Below, piece after piece: positions 42,443-49,399 of a DNA stretch of 64,000 nucleotides. Every line of letters begins with the position of its first letter. Position 1 is the first letter of the stretch. This DNA comes from Verrucomicrobiia bacterium (GTDB lineage Bacteria > Verrucomicrobiota > Verrucomicrobiia > Opitutales > Opitutaceae), in NCBI GenBank assembly GCA_011525695.1, contig WYBX01000041.1, positions 1 through 64,000 of the forward strand. Reading direction: 5' to 3'. The notes under the pieces were generated by a model. The model saw only the letters and a list, made by a program, of their open reading frames with translations, was not told the origin of the DNA and searched no databases. The translations under genes were made by a program, and so were the position numbers.

Positions 42443-43291
42443 GTGATCCGAGTGCCGGCAACGCCATTGGAGGACGAGGTTGGCGACGTCATCGAAAAGG
42501 CGATGCGACGGCGGAACTTCACGCCGGAGGAAGTGGCGGGAAGGACGGGCGTCCCGGCCGGGAAGCTGCAGGACGCGATCGATTACCGGCCGGCGCTGTC
42601 GTGCGACGAGCTCAGTCGGATCGCGCGGGTGCTGGGACTGAACGAAGTGGGCCTGTGTGCGCTGGCAAGCGGGCGGTATCCGCAACCGAGGCTGGGGACG
42701 CTGCCCTTCTGCGTCTGGCCATTGCGGATGCCGCATGGAATCGGGGTCGCGAATGCGTACCTGGTCGGCGAATGTGGGGCAGCGCGTGCGATGTTGTTCG
42801 ATACGGGGCCGAGCTTCGAGGCACTGCAGGCAGTGTGGCCGCGGGCGATCACGGAACTGGACGCGGTTTTCCTCACCCACGTCGAGGCGGAGCATGCGGG
42901 TGGGCTGGCGGAGGTGGTCAGGCGGCATGGCGGCCCGGCGGTTTTTGTCCCGGGTGGTGCAACGGTGGCCGGCGGGCGGCCGATGGGGGAGGGGGACACG
43001 AGGAGTTTTGGGCGAATCGAAGTCGCGGCAATTTCCACCCCGGGGCATTCCGCCGCCCACAATTGCTACCTGGTGCGCGCCCCAGCGGCCCGGCGCGGAG
43101 CGGCGCTGCTCGTTTCCGGGGATCTGCTGTTCGCTGGCTCGGTGGGCGGCGCATTTTTCTCGCCGGAGAAGCTGCAGGCGAGCCTGGCGCGCGTGCTGGG
43201 GATGATTCCTGGCAACACCCTGATTGCCCCAGGCCACGGGCCGCTCACTTCCGCGGCAACCGAACGGAGGTACAATCCCTTCATCCTCTGA
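42443..43291 (+). CDS. HTH plus metallo-beta-lactamase-fold protein with a variant metal site
   Basis: 282 residues from the GTG at 42443 (a TTG at 42407 is possible). Residues about 10-75 look like a Cro/XRE-type HTH (TPEEVAGRTGVPAGKLQDAI, then LSCDELSRIARVLGLNEVGLCAL). Residues about 85-280 form a MBL fold: LFDTGPS, THVEAEHAGG, STPGHSAAHN, SGDLLFAG, APGHGPLT. The usual HxHxDH is HxExEH here, which is closer to the di-iron flavodiiron pattern than to zinc hydrolases. Function not assigned; the substrate may be a hydrolysable ester or an oxygen species. Confidence 0.8.
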   Translation: MIRVPATPLEDEVGDVIEKAMRRRNFTPEEVAGRTGVPAGKLQDAIDYRPALSCDELSRIARVLGLNEVGLCALASGRYPQPRLGTLPFCVWPLRMPHGIGVANAYLVGECGAARAMLFDTGPSFEALQAVWPRAITELDAVFLTHVEAEHAGGLAEVVRRHGGPAVFVPGGATVAGGRPMGEGDTRSFGRIEVAAISTPGHSAAHNCYLVRAPAARRGAALLVSGDLLFAGSVGGAFFSPEKLQASLARVLGMIPGNTLIAPGHGPLTSAATERRYNPFIL

Positions 43292-43299
43292 GGACGTGG

Positions 43300-43318
43300 A
43301 AGCGGCGTCCCGCCGCTT
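43300..43318. other. Hairpin downstream of the MBL gene
   Basis: 8-bp inverted repeat AAGCGGCG/CGCCGCTT with a 3-nt loop, nine bases after the stop at 43291. No T-tract; a weak terminator or RNA-stabilising hairpin. Confidence 0.4.
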
Positions 43319-43391
43319 GCAGCCGGCGGAGCCCGGCGGCCCAGGCATTCGCAGGAAATTCAGACGCTGTGTTTGGCGGCAGCTCTGAAAA

Positions 43392-43468
<77 letters not shown>

Positions 43469-43551
43469 ACTTTTCTTTCAGCAACGACTCTCGGTCGAGC
43501 CGTCCAAGGAGTCGCAGTGCAGACATCGGCGCAAGCAGAAAAACCCTCCAC

Positions 43552-43583
43552 AAAAAAATCGCCCCGGACGAATGGTCCGGGGC
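43552..43583 (-). terminator. Intrinsic terminator of the TonB-system operon
   Basis: On the minus strand: 9-bp stem GCCCCGGAC/GTCCGGGGC, loop CATTC, then GA and seven T residues. It ends 31 bp after the last gene of the operon. Confidence 0.93.
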
Positions 43584-43613
43584 GGATTTGATGAATGCGA
43601 CTGGGGGTAACGT

Positions 43614-44156
43614 TCAGCTGCGAGCCGGCGGAGGGGGTGGCGGCGGCGGCGGGTTGGCCATCAGGCTTTGCGCGGCGCGGTGCGAGATCATTTCGACCAT
43701 CCGCTGGGTCTCGAGTTCGGCATTGCGGCGGGCCACCTTGGCCATTTCCACCTGTTTGGCCAAATCGAAGGTCGCGCGAGTCTGCTGATCGATCTCCTTC
43801 CGCGTCCGTTCGAGTTCGGCCTCGAGTGCTTTCGCCTCATTGGCGAAACGCTCGGTCTCAGCCCTGGCCGCGTCCGTGTCCGCCTTGATTTCTGCGTCCA
43901 CCTTGGCCTGCTTGGCAATGCGCTCGTCCTCCTTTGCCTTCGCTTCGGCGTCACGCTCCTGCTGCTTCCTGGCTGCGTCCTCGCGGGCGAGCCGTTCCGC
44001 CTCCTCCTTCGCGCGCTTTTCGTCAGCCTCCTTCTTGGCTTTGGCCTCCATCTGGATGCGGCTGCGTTCCTGCCGCTCCTTGTTGTTGGCGGTGAAGAAA
44101 ATCAGGAAGATTCCCAGCATGATGCCGGGGAAAACGAGATAGATCCACTTTTTCAT
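43614..44156 (-). CDS. Membrane-anchored coiled-coil protein (operon gene 7)
   Basis: The product has 180 residues. One N-terminal TM helix (WIYLVFPGIMLGIFLIFF) is followed by a continuous charged coiled coil (about 25-160, Glu/Arg/Ala/Lys-rich) and a Pro-rich end with nine consecutive prolines. No known family beyond general coiled coil. It is similar in architecture to the preceding gene, suggesting a diverged pair. Last gene of the ExbB/ExbD/TonB operon. Confidence 0.8.
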   Translation of the reverse strand: MKKWIYLVFPGIMLGIFLIFFTANNKERQERSRIQMEAKAKKEADEKRAKEEAERLAREDAARKQQERDAEAKAKEDERIAKQAKVDAEIKADTDAARAETERFANEAKALEAELERTRKEIDQQTRATFDLAKQVEMAKVARRNAELETQRMVEMISHRAAQSLMANPPPPPPPPPARS

Positions 44157-44180
44157 CGATGAGTTGGCTGGTGGCTGAAG

Positions 44181-44735
44181 TTATTTTTTCTTGGCGGCGG
44201 CCGCAGCGGCAGCGGCGGCCTTTGCGGCATCATCAATCGCCTTGTCGGAGGCCACGATGCGTTCGATCACCGTGCTGAGGCTCTTGGTGTTCGCCTCCGC
44301 CTTCTGGACGAACTGTCGTTGGAACGCGGCTTCATCGACCAGGCGTTTCTTCTCCTCCTCGATTCGCGCGACCTCCTTCTTGGCGTCGGCGACTTCCTTC
44401 TTGAGCCGGTTGACCTGATCCTGCATCCGGCGGGCCTCCTCGCGGGCCTTGATCCGGGCTTGCATGGCGATCTCGCGCTGCTCCTTTTCCCGAGCCTCGC
44501 GTTCCTCGCGTTCCTTCTTCTCCTGTTTGCGCTTTTCCTGCGCCGCAATGGCGGCCTCGACGGCGGCCTTCTTGTTCAGGTTCTCCTGCCGGATGCGCTC
44601 GTTTCTCGCTTCGATTTGCGCCTTCTTGGCGGCTTCGAGCTTGGCCTCATAGCCAGCGGCATAGGTCCAATAGATCCCCGTAAAGATCACAAGACCTACG
44701 AGGGGGGCGATGAAATAGACGTAGTTTTTCTTCAT
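44181..44735 (-). CDS. Membrane-anchored coiled-coil protein (operon gene 6)
   Basis: The product has 184 residues. One N-terminal TM helix (YVYFIAPLVGLVIFTGIYW) then a long coiled coil to about 155 and an Ala/Lys tail. Highly charged (Glu, Lys, Arg). No family recognised. It lies between the TPR gene and the second coiled-coil gene with 17- and 24-bp gaps. It may span the periplasm or stiffen the energy-transducing complex. Confidence 0.8.
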   Translation of the reverse strand: MKKNYVYFIAPLVGLVIFTGIYWTYAAGYEAKLEAAKKAQIEARNERIRQENLNKKAAVEAAIAAQEKRKQEKKEREEREAREKEQREIAMQARIKAREEARRMQDQVNRLKKEVADAKKEVARIEEEKKRLVDEAAFQRQFVQKAEANTKSLSTVIERIVASDKAIDDAAKAAAAAAAAAKKK

Positions 44736-44752
44736 TGGAGAGGGGCGTCGGA

Positions 44753-46180
44753 TCAGGCGGACTTGGGCGTACCTTTTTTCTTGGCTTCTTCTTCGGCTTG
44801 TTTCTGCAGTTCCTCGCGTTCGGCCAGAGTCGCTTCAATATGCTTCTTCAGGTTGACCATCTGCTGGTCGCTCGCGAACTCGGGGGTCTTGGCAGCCTCG
44901 ACGATGGCGCGGTGCGCCTCGTTCCAATCATCCAATTCCATCGACGTGTACGCCAGCAGCTGCCAGGCGACAAAGGGCTTGTCCAGTCCGCCCTTTTCGA
45001 GGGCGCTGCGGTAGTAGTCCCGGGCTTCCTTCGTCTTTTCCAGCTGCCGGTAGATTTCGCCAATCTGCAAGTCCAGCATGCCGTTGTCGGGGAAAAGCTT
45101 CACCGCGTCCTTGAGCGCCGCGATCGCCTGTTCTTCCTTGTTGACCTGTTGATAGTACGAGCCGAGCAGCCGCCAGTTGGCCAGAGTTGATTCGATGGTT
45201 CCGTTCTTGAGTCCTTGGTGGAGCAGGTCGGTCGCGATGTGGAACTGGCCCGCCGTGAGGTAAATGGTCACCAGGTTGTAATTGTCCTTCGGCGTGGTCA
45301 TGAACCCGAGCTTCTGGGCGCGTTCGATCGTATTGATCGCGCGGACATAGTAGTCTTTCCGGCGCAGCTCATCGTTCTCGTTGGAGGCGAGATTCAGGTA
45401 CGTCGACATCAGCAGCGGCCAGTAATCCTTTTTCTGGGGGAACTTGCTGACCATCAATTCGAGCATGTCGGCGGAGCGGGCGACATCGTTCTGCTGCTGG
45501 AGGATGGCGAGGAGCAGCATGTAAAAGCCCTCCGCCGGCTGCAGGGTGGATTGCATGCTCCGTTCGATGACCTCGCGGGCCTGGCTGAGCAGCTTCGTGT
45601 CGACATTCGTCGGGTTCACCACCGCCTGCTGGTAGAGCAGCTGGGCGTAGAACATCTGCGTCGCCAGGGTTGGCTTGGTTGCATTCTCCAAATGTCGTTT
45701 CAGGTAGGCCGACGCCCGCGAGATGGCTCGCTGCTGGACGGCAGTGTCCTTGTTGTTGGCGGCCTCGGAGAAGATGATCTGGGCGAGATAAAGGACGATC
45801 TCGTTGATCTCCCGCGGGTCGAGATACTGGTACTGGTCCGAGAGCTGGACGACCTTTTCCCAGACCGGAATGGCCTCGGCGTAGCGATCCATTCCTAGGA
45901 AGAGCTTGGCCTTGATGTTCAGGAGAAAGGCCGCGTCGTAACTGGTCGGTGGAACGGTGGGCAGGACGCCTTCGACGACCTCCAGCATACCCTTGTAATT
46001 GGGCGGCGTCGTGGCCTGCAGCGGGGCGAGCTTCTGGAGCGCCTCGCCGGTCTTTTCGGCCAATTGCGGGCGTTCCCGCGGGGGAGTCGACTGTTCGGCC
46101 GGGTAAGCGGCTGGGCTGGCAGCCAGAACCAGCGCAAGGATAACTCCCGCGCGGCGGCTAAAAGCGGATTTCTGAGTCAC
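44753..46180 (-). CDS. Periplasmic TPR-repeat protein (operon gene 5)
   Basis: The product has 475 residues. The signal peptide cleaves near AYPAEQ (about 28). The mature part is built of TPR-like helical pairs, for example LNIKAKLFLGMDRYAEAIPVWEKVVQLS and AAIALKDAVKLFPDNGMLDLQIGEIYRQLEKTKEARDYYRSAL; the C-terminus is Lys-rich (EEEAKKKGTPKSA). TPR scaffolds bind protein partners, so it may connect the inner-membrane Exb complex to outer-membrane receptors. 7 bp after tonB. Confidence 0.85.
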   Translation of the reverse strand: MTQKSAFSRRAGVILALVLAASPAAYPAEQSTPPRERPQLAEKTGEALQKLAPLQATTPPNYKGMLEVVEGVLPTVPPTSYDAAFLLNIKAKLFLGMDRYAEAIPVWEKVVQLSDQYQYLDPREINEIVLYLAQIIFSEAANNKDTAVQQRAISRASAYLKRHLENATKPTLATQMFYAQLLYQQAVVNPTNVDTKLLSQAREVIERSMQSTLQPAEGFYMLLLAILQQQNDVARSADMLELMVSKFPQKKDYWPLLMSTYLNLASNENDELRRKDYYVRAINTIERAQKLGFMTTPKDNYNLVTIYLTAGQFHIATDLLHQGLKNGTIESTLANWRLLGSYYQQVNKEEQAIAALKDAVKLFPDNGMLDLQIGEIYRQLEKTKEARDYYRSALEKGGLDKPFVAWQLLAYTSMELDDWNEAHRAIVEAAKTPEFASDQQMVNLKKHIEATLAEREELQKQAEEEAKKKGTPKSA

Positions 46181-46187
46181 GGCGGGA

Positions 46188-46844
46188 TTACTCCTCGTTA
46201 AGGGTGAATACGATCGGAACCTGCATGTGCGTGTTCACATTGCGGCCACCTTTGCGGCCGGGCCGGAACTTCCACTTGCTTACGGCCTGAACGGCGGCGG
46301 CCTCGAACTCGCGCTGCGACGAGCGAATGGCGTAGGCGTTCTGAACATCGCCTTTCGAGTCGACGATGAAGTCGACCACGACCTCACCGGCGATGCCGGC
46401 GCGGCGCATTTCAAAGGGATACTGCGGCCGGGCCTGGAAGCGGGGAACCGGTTGCTGGTCCAGATTGGCAATATCGAAGACCTCCATGCCCTTGAACCGA
46501 TTGGTGTCCCGATTCTCGGGAATCGCGATGATGCCCGCTGCGGGCTTCACATTGTCCGGGGGAGGCGGCTGCACCTTCTGGACAAACGAATCGGGGGTCG
46601 CGATTTGCGGCAGATCCGTCTGCATGGGCGGGGCGAAATCCGGCACGTCGACCGGCTCGTCCGAAAGATCAACGGGTTCTGGCTCATCAGGTTCGAGCCG
46701 GGGCATTTCGATGACCTCGATGGTGGTCACCTCCTCTGCCTTTTTCTTCGGTGGCGGTTCATATTTCAGGAACTTCTCACTGAAGAGAACCCCGCCATGG
46801 AGGAGAGCGGAAACCAGCAGGCCGATAATGAGATCGCGAGGCAT
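46188..46844 (-). CDS. tonB: TonB-family protein
   Basis: The product has 218 residues. The N-terminal TM helix contains the S-x3-H pattern (SALLH) used to contact ExbB/ExbD. A Pro/Glu-rich periplasmic linker follows (EPDEPEPVDLSDEPV), then the TonB C-terminal domain (YPFEMRRAGIAGEVVVDFIVDSKGDVQNAYAIRSS, then FRPGRKGG). It transmits proton-motive force to outer-membrane receptors. Confidence 0.92.
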   Translation of the reverse strand: MPRDLIIGLLVSALLHGGVLFSEKFLKYEPPPKKKAEEVTTIEVIEMPRLEPDEPEPVDLSDEPVDVPDFAPPMQTDLPQIATPDSFVQKVQPPPPDNVKPAAGIIAIPENRDTNRFKGMEVFDIANLDQQPVPRFQARPQYPFEMRRAGIAGEVVVDFIVDSKGDVQNAYAIRSSQREFEAAAVQAVSKWKFRPGRKGGRNVNTHMQVPIVFTLNEE

Positions 46845-46856
46845 GGGAATCGTTGG

Positions 46857-47315
46857 TTACTTTCCGGTCGGTGTGGCGACGGTTTCCAAGGAGACCTGCG
46901 CAATGCCGGCCTTGCGAACTTCGTCCAAAACCATGACGGCAGCGCCGTACTTGGCCCGGTTGTCGCCGCGCACCAGGACCCGGGGAGGCGCACTGGCGTA
47001 GCGCATCTTGTAGTCCTCCAGCCGCGGGGGAATCTCGCTGGCGGAAATCAGTTCGGGAGCGGCACTCTGCCCGACCCTCCAGTAATAGGTGCCCGAGTCG
47101 GACACCTGGATGCTCAGCATGGTCTCGTCCTTGACCGAGCTCGGCGGCGCGTCGACCGCCTTGGGGAGCTGGACGGGCACGGAGGCAATCTTGTCGAGCG
47201 AAAGCGTGAAGAGCACGAAGGTGGCGAGGAGAAAGAAGATGACATCGATCAGTGGAATGATTTCGATGCGGGCCTTTTTCTTGCCTTCCTCTCCCCTGGA
47301 ACTTGTACCAGCCAT
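46857..47315 (-). CDS. exbD: ExbD-family protein (second copy)
   Basis: The product has 152 residues. One TM helix with the proton-path Asp (PLIDVIFFLLATFVLF) and a periplasmic domain. The first 45 residues are nearly identical to the other exbD (KKKARIEIIPLIDVIFF), so the two arose by tandem duplication. The C-terminal half differs strongly. Sits between exbD1 and tonB. Confidence 0.92.
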   Translation of the reverse strand: MAGTSSRGEEGKKKARIEIIPLIDVIFFLLATFVLFTLSLDKIASVPVQLPKAVDAPPSSVKDETMLSIQVSDSGTYYWRVGQSAAPELISASEIPPRLEDYKMRYASAPPRVLVRGDNRAKYGAAVMVLDEVRKAGIAQVSLETVATPTGK

Positions 47316-47351
47316 AAAGGTAGCGTTTGAGAGTTGCGAAGCGCGTGTGCG

Positions 47352-47783
47352 TTACTGCTGCGAGGCCGCCTTGACGCGGGTCTCGATCAGCACCTTTTCG
47401 ATCCCGGCTTTACGTGCCTCGTCGAACACATAGATGGCCGCATTGAACAGGGCATCGTGATCCCCGTTGATCAGCAACCGGCCATCCGGATTGGTCATGT
47501 GAAACGATTTCAGCCGGGCCAGGAACTCGTCCAGGCTCACGAAATCCTTGTTCCAGGCCAGGGTGCCCTCCTGTGTCACCGTAACCGTGGCCGAGCCCTC
47601 CGTGCTCCGCGGCTCACCTGTCGTCGTCACCGGCAGCGAGACGCGGACACCCTCCGTCTTGTTCAGCGAGAGGGTGAACAACACAAACGTGGCGAGGAGG
47701 AAGAAAATCACATCGATCAGGGGAATGATCTCGATGCGGGCTTTCTTCTTGGGCCCGCCGCCCGACATGCTGGTTCCGGCCAT
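47352..47783 (-). CDS. exbD: ExbD-family protein (first copy)
   Basis: The product has 143 residues. One TM helix with Asp as in its paralogue, then a periplasmic domain with WNKDFVSLDEFLARLKSF. Two ExbD subunits in one operon suggest a heteromeric stator. 36 bp from the second exbD, 61 bp after exbB. Confidence 0.92.
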   Translation of the reverse strand: MAGTSMSGGGPKKKARIEIIPLIDVIFFLLATFVLFTLSLNKTEGVRVSLPVTTTGEPRSTEGSATVTVTQEGTLAWNKDFVSLDEFLARLKSFHMTNPDGRLLINGDHDALFNAAIYVFDEARKAGIEKVLIETRVKAASQQ

Positions 47784-47844
47784 GGTGAGAGATGCTTGGA
47801 GGATGAACGAGGACGAGACGTTGGAGCGGAAGGAAGCGGACGCC

Positions 47845-48522
47845 TCAGGCGGCGTTCATTTCCGACTTGCGCATGAGGATCTCGAGCGCATGCGACGCAT
47901 CAGCGACTTCCTGTTTCGCCTGCTCCGAGCGGGCATTCAAATAATTGTAGGGCAGCAGTCCGGTGATGGCGAGGGCCAGACCGCAGGCGGTGGCGATCAG
48001 CGCCTCGGCGACACCACCCGTGATGGTGGCTGCGGCACCGGAGACGTCGCCGGTTCCCAACGCGCCGAAGGTCCGCATCATGCCCGTGACCGTGCCCAGC
48101 AGTCCGAGCAGCGGGGCAGCCGTGATGCAGGTGTCGAGCGTGGCCATGCCCTGCTGGTAGCGGGCCAGTTCCTGGCCAGTGGCGCGGACAAAGGCATTGG
48201 AAAGGGAGGCTTCGCGATTGCTGAGGCTGTAGACCAGAATCTTCGCGAGGTAATCCTTGCTCTTCCGGCCGATCGCGAGGGCGCCTTCGATGTCGCGGCG
48301 CTCCACGCTCTCCAGCATCTTCTCGACGACCTCGGGCTCGCGGCTGGCGTTTTCCCGGGCGATGAAGAGGAGGCGCTCGATCACCACGGTGACCAGAATG
48401 AGCGACAGCAGCAGCATCGGCCACATGATGAATTCGCCCGCGTGGAAGAGGTCCATGGCGCTCATGGGGCTTCCGTCGGGATTGGTGAGGAGGAACGACA
48501 GAACGAGACTATTCGTAATCAT
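47845..48522 (-). CDS. exbB: ExbB/TolQ/MotA-family proton-channel protein
   Basis: The product has 225 residues. Three TM helices (about 32-52, 125-155 and 170-195) with the conserved LLGLLGTVTGMMRTF and EALIATACGLALAI segments of ExbB. First gene of the seven-gene operon. No good RBS is seen before ATG 48522; an internal ATG (MSAMDLFHAGEF) with a GGAAG upstream is a possible alternative start. Confidence 0.93.
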   Translation of the reverse strand: MITNSLVLSFLLTNPDGSPMSAMDLFHAGEFIMWPMLLLSLILVTVVIERLLFIARENASREPEVVEKMLESVERRDIEGALAIGRKSKDYLAKILVYSLSNREASLSNAFVRATGQELARYQQGMATLDTCITAAPLLGLLGTVTGMMRTFGALGTGDVSGAAATITGGVAEALIATACGLALAITGLLPYNYLNARSEQAKQEVADASHALEILMRKSEMNAA

Positions 48523-48941
48523 AGGAGGAAGGTTGGTGGTATTATGCGAACGTGAGGGGGTGAAAGGAGGGGGAGTCTGGCGCGGAGACTGGGTCGATGC
48601 CGGGCGAGGCCTCAGGCGAAAAGCGGGAACCCTGTTGAAACCGCTGAAGCGCCGCCGGCGTCACACCTGAGGTGTCTTGGCGGGCGGGGAATTTGATCCA
48701 GGGCAACTGTAAATTTCAGCATGTTCGCTGAGGAAATTTAGGGGGAATCAACTAGGGTGAAACGCGAACTACGTGTCATCAAAACTGGGCTGTCAACCTA
48801 CTTTGTTACGGGCGGATTGGTTTTAACGAGTGCAGTCAACGACCAGCAAAAAGCGGTTGAAACTGCACTGCCACCTTCAATTGCGGGCGTGAATTGCGAA
48901 ACTTAGCGCATCGTTTGTCACGTGACGGATTGAGCTTCAGA
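48523..48941 (-). promoter_or_regulatory. Promoter region of the TonB-system operon
   Basis: About 420 bases with no supportable gene. On the minus strand a TTGACA (48791-48796 on the plus strand as TGTCAA) lies upstream of the operon but no good -10 follows at 17 bp. No Fur-box or riboswitch was recognised. Treat as a region expected to hold the promoter, not as a mapped site. Confidence 0.35.
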
Positions 48942-49015
48942 TGGCTGCCCGACTAGGACTCGAACCTAGACAAAGCGAGTCAGAGTCGCTTGTGCTACCA
49001 TTACACCATCGGGCA
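48942..49015 (-). tRNA. tRNA-Gln (CUG)
   Basis: A 74-nt minus-strand cloverleaf with encoded CCA. Acceptor arms TGCCCGA/TCGGGCA. The anticodon loop CTCTGAC gives CUG. The T-loop is TTCGAGT. Confidence 0.95.
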
Positions 49016-49077
49016 GAAATTTGTCCTGAGCACCGTGCGGGCGAAGGCTCGCGCCCCCTGCCGATCGGAACTGCAAC

Positions 49078-49152
49078 TGGAGCCGGCGATGGGATTCGAA
49101 CCCGCAACCGCCTGTTTACAAAACAGGTGCTCTACCATTGAGCTACGCCGGC
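49078..49152 (-). tRNA. tRNA-Thr (UGU)
   Basis: A 75-nt minus-strand cloverleaf with encoded CCA. Acceptor arms GCCGGCG/CGCCGGC. The anticodon loop TTTGTAA gives UGU. The T-loop is TTCGAAT. It is 62 bp from tRNA-Gln. Confidence 0.96.
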
Positions 49153-49241
49153 CAGGTGGCGTGCTTCGCCAATCTCGACTGGGAAAAAACAGGAAAAAGA
49201 GCCGGGAGTTTTCCATTCTTCGCCTGCGAGCAGGTCCAAAA

Positions 49242-49316
49242 TGGTGGCTCCCCGGGGACTCGAACCCCGAACCTACTGATTAAGAGTCAGCTGCTCTACC
49301 ATTGAGCTAGGAAGCC
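49242..49316 (-). tRNA. tRNA-Lys (CUU)
   Basis: A 75-nt minus-strand cloverleaf with encoded CCA. Acceptor arms GGCTTCC/GGGAGCC include one U-G pair. The anticodon loop CTCTTAA gives CUU. The T-loop is TTCGAGT. It is the first gene of the Lys-Thr-Gln cluster in transcription order. Confidence 0.96.
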
Positions 49317-49399
49317 GAACACCAAGGGGGCGAAAAGCTCATGATGGGGGTCTCGATGTCAACTGTGATTTCGACGCGAAGGAGCACGGGCGGGTTCAG

